Shown here in pieces: positions 9,001-12,928 of a stretch of 14,019 nt of DNA. A program made the position numbers and the translations under genes. The stretch spans positions 1 through 14,019 of the forward strand of contig JACOUK010000091.1 in NCBI GenBank assembly GCA_016177905.1, in the 5' to 3' direction. The stretch is from Candidatus Spechtiibacteriota bacterium. Its GTDB lineage: Bacteria; Patescibacteriota; Minisyncoccia; Spechtbacterales; HO2-43-30. Positions within the stretch are counted from its first letter, which is position 1, and every line of letters begins with the position of its first letter. The notes beneath the pieces are model-generated. The model worked only from the letters and a program-made list of their open reading frames with translations. It did no database searches and was not told the DNA's origin.

Positions 9001-9574
9001 ATTTCAGCTCAAGCGAATTATTTCCAAAAAGATTTACGCCAGTGATATCAATTGTTGGAACGGCCGTATCCTCATTGCCGCCGGCAAGCGTAGTAGCGCC
9101 CGTAGCGCATGCCTCCGGCGTTCCTGTGGACAAACCTTGGGTATAGATTTGATTTGCCGCGCAACCTACTGTAGTGCTCCCGGACGTTGGCGCCGAACTC
9201 AAAATAAGGTGCGCTTTCGTGCTTCCTCCCGAATGTTCCACCGTCGTGATTGTCTGTGCCGTCCCGCCTATCACAAAATCTGCCGGAACAAGTTTACCGA
9301 TCTGACCCCATTGAGGAGTAGCCCAGTCGTTGCCCGTAAACACTCCCTGATCAAATGTTACGAGCACATCCACTGATCCGGTCTTCCACGCCACGGATGT
9401 GATTGAAGGAGCCGCGGCATGGGCAACCTGTGTCGGCAAGAGAATGCTCAAAGGCGCTCCAATAGACCAAATGGTTAAGAATAACGTCAAGAAACCGGTG
9501 AGGATGCGCCTCCCGATTTTCCTTGCCAGTTTCTTCGTCAGAAGATTGGCAGGCATCGAATATGACAGCGACAT
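1..9574 (-). CDS. Giant secreted multidomain surface protein (C-terminus cut by window edge)
   Basis: I read this frame triplet by triplet from the ATG at 9574 to base 2 and found 3191 sense codons with no stop. The stop lies beyond the left edge. Residues 1-53 look like a Sec signal peptide: a basic n-region (KKLARKIGRR), a hydrophobic core at about 24-46, and an AHA cleavage site before residue 54. Next come about thirteen Ig-like (Big_5-type) modules at 54-1800, interrupted by a fibronectin III-like domain at about 1305-1420 and a Gly-rich linker at about 1440-1475. An exported-protein domain with a P-A-GFD-V-SGA segment lies near 1870. Carboxypeptidase-regulatory/CnaB-like beta sandwiches follow at about 2190-2345, 2360-2445 and 2580-2730, then a second fibronectin III-like domain at 2955-3055. 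A Ser/Gly and Thr/Pro linker (3076-3120) leads to a conserved C-terminal module. All 20 cysteines fall in ten local pairs. No enzyme domain is recognised; an adhesin or cell-envelope fibre is inferred. The frame is certain, the function is not. Confidence 0.93.
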   Translation of the reverse strand, partial: MSLSYSMPANLLTKKLARKIGRRILTGFLTLFLTIWSIGAPLSILLPTQVAHAAAPSITSVAWKTGSVDVLVTFDQGVFTGNDWATPQWGQIGKLVPADFVIGGTAQTITTVEHSGGSTKAHLILSSAPTSGSTTVGCAANQIYTQGLSTGTPEACATGATTLAGGNEDTAVPTIDITGVNLFGNNSLELKFNEPIAFPTTATSSYITQRIKLNTAATTDPYDGSDTVYTQDLNDNMVQAFGHRDEWDLSHIFVDIPNANIDPNLGVNSVVLGEGSNFFTDIFGNKVATTTLSPIAYPTGSGATGLEIIGAFRRSATVVDVVFSNDLEEVSAEKTAFYTLKTAAADTETISSAVLCKTGDCTSPTVTSNKVVRITASSAVIAAFDFSSTALTTFPDTIRVNGQWDSAGAPKSTTGSVNKSDWQMTIESAQTASVSGIGLDVNTIQVIVGAPLDPSTVAPAAFTFKRGGNATGTIASTGLSFDKREIFVTVKGDPTPLQNGDVLEISTTTASGIKDVFGTTLAASTACVTGTLNLISCTIDGSAPKITQTVYADADNSSSFSKGDTLTLTFSEAMEKFSASSIWDWDVLYGASCNVTTPQSARTNCSWGWWGDGASVSWTNDTTVKITLGSFADVGEGYIITPWWDAYSHNGLNDKAGNALGNVGVISSAAGSVSSVEHIDLGGAGLGSGDQVKITFSKKMITSNVTASNASTTLPVTGKVNLYGNTPVVSWAADEKSVTITLNTGFTLLDGDVIDPASAVVDSNGNAVTGTVTFHPKTGGAGLSLLASKARFKMFLNFPEPIVNQNFLSYPAETQFTGTPIGNTYKATPATLAATDFAFTDASSGGLAVSRINFISRDGKNVIIRMSSTTDAIVGADTINASTLIGGNSFGPFTGANNTVTLLNTVLSDTTGPTITSLNIGGGGFGMMGGSSLTIGSGTNIHIEFSEPIDPGSFFDFTTSPPKITQASLDAALPISGSHTWGSGNQVFFWSSSTTNFEAMPNVVEIMLGSGSTLLNGDTVSPTGVTDVVGNFGTGSGTVDTSIPKISSIVSNLTLGASSTIFDAGDTVSIVFNSEMSGLMSTTTIGSNIANAFWVDRCSPGNPCTNPSAAWGTGVFVSRTQTTKPNDTITIILGTSPNLQNGDKIWAEPMYITTAGGKSIFEPGILDIQAPTLTKVEAKANVAGATSTLEVGDEMYFTFSEAIDQTTLAGSNIGTRLAPSAGDYGATTTPTLSWLSPNLLKAVIASIPTSAVNINTATVTPTTAIKDLAGITIPSNHAAKSFQAITLSAPSTVLLLDQDFTGPGLDKNDILITWIAPSGTIDHYNVYLLPDSIPLNIQSGTNQYASDSNSATHRSLNSSAISSTTTTFVGSTGTTYAIYDDSRFEYLASGVPPPSGSTFFPLNSGTQYRAYVVACVNADCSSASLPGGSQPTNLMSENFAQTGTFGGGTFGTPPPTGTTGGSFAFGGGTPWVEGTVPFGGQINAPLNTQLIGAQFSEPLSTSTITSSTFIVEKVSDSSAVAGTRSYLSGKNAIGFVPTSNLSASTQYRIRITVGIKSTFGVALMSEYSSTFTTGASADTTAPGVLNNNFEAENSSTTAVSPLLPEVSVRFNDDLNYTSVTENSVKLYQSTACSGNTVTGTADYDPWGKILHFELGSVLAQNQGHCLKLVGSLIKDVAGNAMGSDYSVVFTTRALLSAENNAPQISWADTDNFHMSIGFNALMKESTVTDSENWTLESPTGTVKPLTGAHFMYNSFSKDLNIDGLGLTDGATFKITASQNVKGLNGVVIDSAANSKTGTVHGMQGPGLIDCGQAFQFGCGMDNAMNTNVMMFMPINVWPMDQTADVVSRYFVDVPISQAIDANGEVILEYPAGFDVSGAIAVPVNQSFANADLNGPAPGTITIASVTAVPMDQKVKIKLAISGATSTGSKDFISFDLDGIKNSATAATMDFSKATAVGGMGGFQVTISTKDSTGKPLESNLKSMPFPIQAGGNGRITVKVKEEDGTTNVAGVTRIMLDSSQGGHREGIVTAADNGTFVFRNLQTSVAGVNYSIMIDPAKGKGYFAGGNTTAALTDATSTATKTISVKKGSSTISVTITHAASLANKLVSISAWGPDGWTDATTSLSGTGTTNASVLVKDGTWNVGVHPYFGNMFSFTGPLPEMPFMPPADQFVTVQGSASASFALTTVSATDKITGFVYDDSGKGLPGADVWAHDPSGTFGAGDFVNTDPNGAFTLRLPAGTYKVGAGKLGLGHAAEKNLTSPASGVTFTLVKGAGSVKGYVLDSGGSPLGGSAVNAKNSASGEVRESNADSKTGAYAFFLPAGTWALTAKNPTYSKIKTDEPTPAASYSVAVTTGTDASGKNFKVSGTYYTISGYICEVVGSSGCSSGALKDAVVWAEQVTTATNALTGEGASNATGADGYYTLTLPASTSGTTHYNLFAKVPKGGKLDAYEGNPTATSTITTGINLSGSSVVRNFATKSPIPVSVLINNVPSAINNSSGKLEFYINVYDPDTGVEAQAFKRNATSTTIELLQTPASSKGYVVTLAIPEFGELAPDSSVLNADGRFTVGSSANATNNLLFTLPNTRITISGSVTSGVNTWVAAYNKSAGIEEGIFSDASGNFSIVVTAGTYNLKAEKKGFEAYKHPTTISSTTSGLSFSLPALTTSITGTAYETNGTTLVTNGHVYAKQHGGTGESGAQIINGAFTLNVVSSTKWDLFASSDSGYETNKMDVASGASVTLTFSTVTPGYTSILEGSQGVSPSKGSTINDSGNTNVTLGFDASSLQGTDNQNVVLDNVSATSENAEHKVVGSEKSVSIEAGKTSTLQKPVETVIELKKSEVDALIVSDADIKSTNLATLFNGMNIGHWQENIGESGEWVAEPTVSRAMVKGAAASSTFNYETFSTFVTNVSANKDYYFDYDVQYKTMATAMSIRGTINPGLSDETAPYVNNGNSIAKPTVASTVSSVTLDWTALTETCSSGAVCLEPSGGSGMLEYNVYRSDTPFTGYTVTATADPATVSGITQVNASQIAAGTKTFTDTSVGANKLYYYAITAVDKKGNGDQWQYLSSGASVVTPAGGTSGGSSGGGGATLYASPTPTPTSTPAPALTPAPTAAPTVPAVVSKVDLNGNALKEGDLIRGPDGIKVYIINAFGYKRHVFNPAVFKMYKHFAWGGVKSVSKQVADSYITSDIY
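2..214 (-). other. Start of the conserved C-terminal GYKRH/FNP module
   Basis: Residues 3121-3191 include a GDLIRGPDG turn, a KVYIIN strand, GYKRH, then FNPAVFKMYKH and an aromatic/basic tail. From memory, this arrangement resembles modules at the C-termini of large exported proteins in Parcubacteria-like genomes. Their function is not established to my knowledge. The module is cut by the window edge, so more copies, or an anchor signal, may lie beyond. Confidence 0.6.
214..303 (-). repeat. Thr/Pro-Ala/Pro linker encoded by short imperfect tandem repeats
   Basis: On the plus strand a unit close to GGAGYTGG or GGNGTT recurs imperfectly. On the coding strand it gives a run of TP, then AP dipeptides (residues about 3092-3120), directly after a Ser/Gly-rich stretch at 3076-3091. 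Such segments commonly act as extended wall-spanning or interdomain linkers. Here it separates the second fibronectin III-like domain from the C-terminal module. The repeat structure makes it a likely site of length variation between strains. Confidence 0.75.
1400..3010 (-). other. Carboxypeptidase-regulatory/CnaB-like beta-sandwich block
   Basis: Successive modules carry the G-x-V-x-D-x-x-G-x-x-L-x-G-A/S pattern followed by a P-A-G-T-Y/W-x-L/V turn, which is characteristic of carboxypeptidase regulatory-like and CnaB-like folds. Clear copies have the turn at residues 2237-2241 (PAGTY), 2320-2324 (PAGTW) and 2627-2631 (TAGTY). A divergent copy at about 2360-2445 contains the Cys2377/Cys2385 pair. 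In other bacteria these stack into stalks. No Lys-Asn isopeptide residues could be assigned by eye. Confidence 0.6.
5172..5218. repeat. Perfect 10-bp inverted repeat in the Gly-rich linker
   Basis: CCTCCGCCAA (5172-5181) and TTGGCGGAGG (5209-5218) are exact inverted copies with a 27-base spacer. They encode a Gly-Gly-Gly and a Pro-Pro-Pro segment on the two sides of the linker between the first fibronectin III-like domain and the eleventh Ig-like module, so the pairing may simply reflect Gly (GGN) and Pro (CCN) codons being complementary. Confidence 0.5.
6229..6260 (-). terminator. Terminator-like hairpin inside the giant gene
   Basis: A perfect 8-bp stem (AAACCCCT at 6229-6236 with AGGGGTTT at 6253-6260 on the plus strand) encloses a 16-base loop. 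On the coding strand its downstream arm runs into TTTTTGTTT. It sits within codons for about residues 1105-1116, just after the Cys1098/Cys1104 pair. The shape matches an intrinsic terminator or pause site, but it is inside a long conserved-looking frame and may be fortuitous. Confidence 0.35.
9416..9574 (-). other. Signal peptide of the giant protein
   Basis: The first 53 codons encode an extended basic n-region with Lys14, Lys15, Arg18, Lys19, Arg22 and Arg23. A hydrophobic core of roughly 22 residues follows, then an A-H-A sequence at residues 51-53 that fits a signal peptidase I site. Mature protein would begin with Ala54-Ala55-Pro56 and run directly into the first beta-rich module. A second in-frame ATG at codon 7 (9556) would still leave a usable signal peptide. 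A GTG at 9601 is possible but lies inside the leader hairpin. Confidence 0.8.
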
Positions 9575-9583
9575 ATAAAAAAT

Positions 9584-9622
9584 AAAAGTCCTCTCCGGCA
9601 CCTCCTGCCGGGTAAGACTTTT
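9584..9622. promoter_or_regulatory. Two-stage leader hairpin overlapping the giant gene's Shine-Dalgarno region
   Basis: An outer 7-bp stem (AAAAGTC at 9584-9590 with GACTTTT at 9616-9622) encloses a 4x4 internal loop. Inside that is a perfect 6-bp stem (CCGGCA at 9595-9600 with TGCCGG at 9606-9611) and a 5-base loop. On the minus strand the loop reads GGAGG, and the downstream arm holds GGAGAGG (9596-9590), which lies 15 bases before the ATG at 9574. The stem is followed by a U-rich run. It could act as an attenuator or terminator, or as an RNA structure that controls access to the ribosome site. The pairing is seen; the role is inferred. Confidence 0.6.
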
Positions 9623-9703
9623 TGTTAAGACCTGTTCGTTTCCGCAAGTGGCGGATAAAATCGACAATTAATTATTATTTTTCGCATTTAAAATTTTATG
9701 GAA

Positions 9704-9949
9704 TTACCACTTTTTTTCTCCTCCTTCTCCACCCACTCCCTCTCCTTGGTTTTGGTTTCCGCCTCCCGCATCAGCGCTCTCATCACCCATCGAGCTTGGA
9801 GCGTTTCCCCCTTCGTTCATGTTCGTGCTTTGCGCGCTCTCTCCCTTCTCTCCGCCTTTCTTTTTCATGAAAAAGAAATAGTACGCGCCGACGCCGCCGA
9901 TAAGAATAAGAATTACGATAAGAAATAACTGCATAATTTTTTTGCTCAA
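9704..9949 (-). CDS. Small single-span Gly-rich membrane protein
   Basis: This is an 81-codon frame starting with TTG at 9949. An in-frame ATG at 9934 would remove five residues without affecting the membrane segment. Residues 6-27 are strongly hydrophobic (LFLIVILILIGGVGAYYFFF) and are followed by MKKK, which predicts a membrane anchor. The remaining 50 or so residues are acidic, Gly/Asn/Ser/Glu-rich and probably disordered. It lies 129 bases upstream of the giant surface gene on the same strand and 168 bases downstream of the glycosyltransferase gene. No Shine-Dalgarno sequence is evident. I do not recognise a family. The hydrophobic profile and conserved orientation support a real gene, but it could be lineage-specific. 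Confidence 0.6.
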   Translation of the reverse strand: MSKKIMQLFLIVILILIGGVGAYYFFFMKKKGGEKGESAQSTNMNEGGNAPSSMGDESADAGGGNQNQGEGVGGEGGEKKW

Positions 9950-10117
9950 AGCAACAAACCGCTTACCGCAATCGCACTCAATGAAAAATCTTCAAAGATC
10001 GCGCTCGCTGCGGTACGCTTGAGTCTGCTGACAATCGCAAAATATTAATAACAAATTTTGTAACTTCTCTTGTTTTTCATTGTATCACGCGAGTCAATAC
10101 GTGAAACTGTGGATAAG
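9950..10117. other. AT-rich intergenic gap with inverted repeats
   Basis: This 168-base stretch lies between the glycosyltransferase stop and the small membrane gene. It holds an AT-rich tract at about 10037-10065, a short 5-bp inverted repeat (10085-10089 with 10100-10104), and crossing repeats TACCGCA/TGCGGTA and ACTCAA/TTGAGT at 9964-10024. A perfect DnaA-box 9-mer (TTATCCACA on the minus strand) sits at 10108-10116. I see no convincing -35/-10 pair and no clear terminator. Confidence 0.5.
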
Positions 10118-10867
10118 TCACGAACGAAATTTTTTCACAAAAACAAAAAACGGGAAAATAACTGCGGCTCGAAAAATCCTTACCGCTCTCCGCGGTTCCA
10201 TAATAAATCTCCACAACCACTCGAGGCCAAACACGCGCATATAGGATGGCGCGCGGGGTATGCGGCGCGAAATCATGTCAAATGCCCCGCCTACTCCCAT
10301 CGCGAGTCTTACATTTTGAAATTTCCGCAGATTGCGCGCGATCCAGCGCTCTTGCGCCGGCGCTCCAAGAGCCACAAATATGCAGTCGGGCTGCAGAATA
10401 TGATTTACGAGAAAAAAAAGATGCTTATTCTTTATGTTTTCTATGGCGTAAAATGTGAGATGAGGGAACTTTCGCTGAAAAACGGCCGCGGCCTTTCGCG
10501 CTATTCCGGGCCCGCCTCCGAGCAAAAGGATCTTGTGGGGCAGATACGTCTTCGAGGATCCGAAGAATCTATACGACAAAAATCTCGTCATAAAATCGAC
10601 GCCTGCGATCCGTTCTTGCAGCGCCCGAGCGCCGCCATGCAAAATTCTCGAAGCCCAAACGATTCCCGCGCCATCCGGCAAACTCAAATCAGCCCTGTTT
10701 AAAATTGCCTGATAGCTTTTGCTCTTCCGCGCTTCGAGCACAATTTCCGGATTCGGTGTTACAATATAATGCTGCTTGCCGTCATACAAAAATTCCTCGG
10801 CCGCATGAAGCGCTTTTTTGAAACTTACCGCGTGAACTTTCGTGCCGAGAATATCTAGTGTTTTCAC
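10118..10867 (-). CDS. WecG/TagA/CpsF-family glycosyltransferase (GT26)
   Basis: The 249-residue protein has the family hallmarks in order: TPNPEIVLEAR at 37-47, DLSLPDGAGIVWAS at 60-73, an ERIAG-VDF motif at about 85-92, a LGAPAQERWI segment in the nucleotide-binding half, and GVGGAFD followed by RAP and a basic C-terminus. Thr37 and Asp65 match the positions described as catalytic in the TagA enzyme. These enzymes transfer a sugar, N-acetylmannosamine in the characterised cases, from UDP to an undecaprenyl-diphospho-sugar at the inner membrane face. The donor here is unknown. The basic and aromatic tail (about 205-249) matches the membrane-targeting appendage of the family. Start is GTG at 10867; there is no upstream in-frame alternative that fits and no Shine-Dalgarno. 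Stop is TGA. It runs divergently from priA, toward the surface-protein genes. Confidence 0.93.
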   Translation of the reverse strand: MKTLDILGTKVHAVSFKKALHAAEEFLYDGKQHYIVTPNPEIVLEARKSKSYQAILNRADLSLPDGAGIVWASRILHGGARALQERIAGVDFMTRFLSYRFFGSSKTYLPHKILLLGGGPGIARKAAAVFQRKFPHLTFYAIENIKNKHLFFLVNHILQPDCIFVALGAPAQERWIARNLRKFQNVRLAMGVGGAFDMISRRIPRAPSYMRVFGLEWLWRFIMEPRRAVRIFRAAVIFPFFVFVKKFRS

Positions 10868-10885
10868 CCATTTATTATACCATGA
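10867..10885. promoter_or_regulatory. Divergent start region with extended -10 element, predicted leaderless
   Basis: The minus strand carries TGGTATAAT (10882-10874), an extended -10 match. The hexamer is followed by six bases and then the GTG start of the glycosyltransferase, so +1 would fall on the start codon itself. On the plus strand the overlapping TATTAT (10873-10878) puts +1 at about 10885, the second ATG of priA. No -35 match to TTGACA was found at the expected distance on either strand. Leaderless transcription in both directions is an inference. Confidence 0.45.
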
Positions 10886-12927
10886 TGCACATACTTTCTG
10901 TTATCCCCTTCGCAAAGATTCCGCGTCCGGCGCCGCAAATCCTCGATTATTTCACTTCCGAAAAAATTTCGACTGGCGGAATTGTCCAAATCTCTTTGGG
11001 GTCTCGCAAAATCCTCGGAGTGGTCACTGTCGCTGTGCCCGCCCACGAAAAAAAACAAGAAATAAAAAAATCCGCCTTTCGGCTAAAACCTATAGATCGC
11101 GTAGTGAATAGCGCCGGCATCCTCCCTCAAACCTATCTTTCCCTTGCCCTCTTTCTAAGCGACTATTACTACACCTCTCTTGGACTCGCTCTCAAGTCTT
11201 TGACCCCTGCATTCTTTAGCCATCCAACAAAAAAATTCGTTGAAAAACTCTCCGCGCTGCGGCCTTGCGCCTTCAAAACCGCGCAAAACGATATTACAGT
11301 TCAGCAAAAACCCGTACTCTATCTTGCCTCGCATAACGAAAAAGCAAAAATAAGATTTTATGAACAGGAATTACGAAAAACACTCAAAAACAAAGAGTCG
11401 GTCCTCTTTTTAGTCCCAGAAATTTATAAAATCGAGTATTTCAAAAAACAGCTTCCGATCCTCAAAGATGCCTCTGTGATCCATGCAAACCTTACGCCCG
11501 CGAAACAATACGAAATTTGGGAAAAGGCGCTTTTAGGGCGCGCAAATTGCGTAATGGGAAGCCGATCCGCAATCCAAATACCGCTTGCGCGCCTTGGGCT
11601 CATTATTGTTGACGAAGAAGAAAGTGACTTCTACAAATCGTTTGATCAGCAACCTTATGTAAATGCCAGGAGCCTCGCCCTCAAGCTCGGCGAACTAACT
11701 TCTGCAAAAGTAATTTTAGGCAGCGACCTTCCTTCAATTGACTCGCTTTGGAACGTTACCCAAGGCCGCTATGAACTCAAAACACCAAAACCTAAAACAG
11801 AAAACCCCGCGCAACGCCCCGTCCCGATAACCATCGGGGCAAAACCCAAAATTACTATCGTTGATATGCGGGAAGAACTGCGAAATAAAAATTACTCGAT
11901 TTTTAGCAAAGAACTGCAGAATCACTTAAAACAAGTTGTCCGAAATAACAAGCAGGCAATTTTATTCATCAATCGCAGGGGCCTTGCGAGTGGAATTCTC
12001 TGCCGCGACTGCGGCCATATTGTAAAATGTCCGAAATGCGACATCGCGTTTGTTTTTCACCAAGCGATTAATTCCGTCGCGTCCAACAAACTCGTTTGCC
12101 ATCATTGCGCACGTGAAGAAAATCCACCGAAAATCTGCCCTCAATGCAAAAGCTATCGCATAAAATTTATAGGGACAGGGACCCAGCGCGTAAAAACTGA
12201 ACTCGAACAGTTTTACCGGAGAAATGAACTTACGAATTGGAAGATAGCGACACTAGACCTCGATATTGCAAAGGATTGGCCCGCGCAGAAAAAAATCTTT
12301 CAAGATTTCAGGCTTAGGAAATACAACATCCTCATAGGCACTCAACTCATGCTTAAAGAGCAACTGCTGCCAAAGGTTGATCTTACAAGTATCATCACAA
12401 TAGACCCAATGTTTTCGATTCCAAACTTCCGAATGAATGAGCTTGCGCTTCGCATTGTGGATAAACTTCGATCAGTAACATTGTCGCAAATTATTTTTCA
12501 GACATACATTATGGACAACTTTGTCATTCAAAATGTCCATAATAATCTACTTGAGACAAACAAATTACACAAAAATGTCATAAATAAATTGCTTAAGAAA
12601 GAACTGGAAAATCGAAGAGAATTTTCTTTTCCGCCTTTCTCACAGCTCATAAAACTTTCGTATCACGATAGAAATCCACAAAAATCTGAACGAGAGGCGA
12701 AAATTCTAAAAAATAAGCTTGTTATTCAGGCTCAAAACCTCCGTCTGCCCCAGGCCGATCTTCAAATACTGGGCCCCGCGCCCGCATTTATTCCAAGGGT
12801 TAACAATAGATATATATGGCAAATCATGATAAAATCAAAAATGCAGGATGTACACTTGCGAAACGCATTACTGCGGGTAATCCCCAGCAATTGGAAAATT
12901 GATGTAGATCCAATCGAAATCCTGTAA
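10882..12927 (+). CDS. priA: Primosomal protein N' (PriA), ATPase-degenerate
   Basis: PriA reloads the replicative helicase at stalled forks. Numbering is from the ATG at 10882 (681 aa); an ATG one codon later (10885) or a GTG at 10858 are alternatives. The N-terminal 3'-DNA-end binding domain (2-112) is recognisable. The eight zinc ligands are intact: Cys374, 377, 383, 386, 406, 409, 419 and 422. So is the C-terminal domain, with FPPF, LGPAPAF, RYIWQI and the DVDP ending. Helicase motifs are eroded. Walker A (GVTGSGKT in active PriA) is SHNEKAKI at 150-157, DEEH is DEEE at 244-247, the motif III SATPS is SDLPS, KGHDF is replaced after GTQLML (487-491), and the QVAGRAGR arginine finger is absent near 524-535. 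There is little room for a winged-helix domain between residues 113 and 144. It probably acts as a non-catalytic DNA-binding loader, comparable to the ATPase-dead PriA of actinobacteria. One base separates it from def. Confidence 0.93.
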   Translation: MMHILSVIPFAKIPRPAPQILDYFTSEKISTGGIVQISLGSRKILGVVTVAVPAHEKKQEIKKSAFRLKPIDRVVNSAGILPQTYLSLALFLSDYYYTSLGLALKSLTPAFFSHPTKKFVEKLSALRPCAFKTAQNDITVQQKPVLYLASHNEKAKIRFYEQELRKTLKNKESVLFLVPEIYKIEYFKKQLPILKDASVIHANLTPAKQYEIWEKALLGRANCVMGSRSAIQIPLARLGLIIVDEEESDFYKSFDQQPYVNARSLALKLGELTSAKVILGSDLPSIDSLWNVTQGRYELKTPKPKTENPAQRPVPITIGAKPKITIVDMREELRNKNYSIFSKELQNHLKQVVRNNKQAILFINRRGLASGILCRDCGHIVKCPKCDIAFVFHQAINSVASNKLVCHHCAREENPPKICPQCKSYRIKFIGTGTQRVKTELEQFYRRNELTNWKIATLDLDIAKDWPAQKKIFQDFRLRKYNILIGTQLMLKEQLLPKVDLTSIITIDPMFSIPNFRMNELALRIVDKLRSVTLSQIIFQTYIMDNFVIQNVHNNLLETNKLHKNVINKLLKKELENRREFSFPPFSQLIKLSYHDRNPQKSEREAKILKNKLVIQAQNLRLPQADLQILGPAPAFIPRVNNRYIWQIMIKSKMQDVHLRNALLRVIPSNWKIDVDPIEIL

Positions 12928-12928
12928 C

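Larger units (their letters stand above)
4180..9415 (-). other. Array of about thirteen Ig-like (Big_5-type) modules
   Basis: A beta-strand signature of the form F-[SNDP]-x-x-[ILMV] recurs with its first residue at positions 74, 192, 323, 570, 696, 798, 944, 1072, 1199, 1495, 1610 and 1718. A variant without Phe (VGAPL) sits at 448. Typical examples are FSEAM, FSEPI, FSEAI and FSEPL, usually preceded by a G-D-x-V/L strand and followed by an L-x-x-G-D or D-x-x-GN turn, as in bacterial Ig-like domains of the Big_5 kind. Usual spacing is 102-146 residues. The one large gap (1199 to 1495) is filled by the fibronectin III-like domain, with Trp1314 on its B-like strand, and a Gly-rich linker. Domain naming rests on motif recognition, not on a profile search. 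Confidence 0.7.

Noticed and set aside
1..9574. UGA recoding, as in some patescibacterial groups
   Set aside because: No in-frame TGA occurs in 3191 codons, and TGA ends the glycosyltransferase gene, so the standard code fits.
9599..9601. GTG at 9601 as the giant gene's start
   Set aside because: It lies in the loop of the leader hairpin, lacks an upstream ribosome site, and would add nine residues before an already complete signal peptide.
9351..9647. Minus-strand open frame of 98 codons across the giant gene's start
   Set aside because: It is in another frame from the giant gene and its translation has no domain-like pattern. The signal peptide is in the giant gene's frame.
10085..10104. 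Inverted repeat TCACG/CGTGA after the glycosyltransferase stop as a terminator
   Set aside because: The stem is only 5 bp, the loop is 10 bases and no U run follows.
10108..10116. Perfect DnaA box (TTATCCACA on the minus strand) beside an AT-rich tract, possible origin
   Set aside because: Only one box lies in the gap, and the other perfect copy (12456-12464) is inside priA coding sequence. No cluster, and no dnaA or dnaN nearby.
10070..10702. Plus-strand open frame of 210 codons
   Set aside because: It overlaps the clearly recognised glycosyltransferase on the opposite strand and shows no family features.
10858..10881. GTG at 10858 as the priA start
   Set aside because: It would overlap the divergent glycosyltransferase gene. 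PriA homology begins at the MHILSV segment encoded from 10885.
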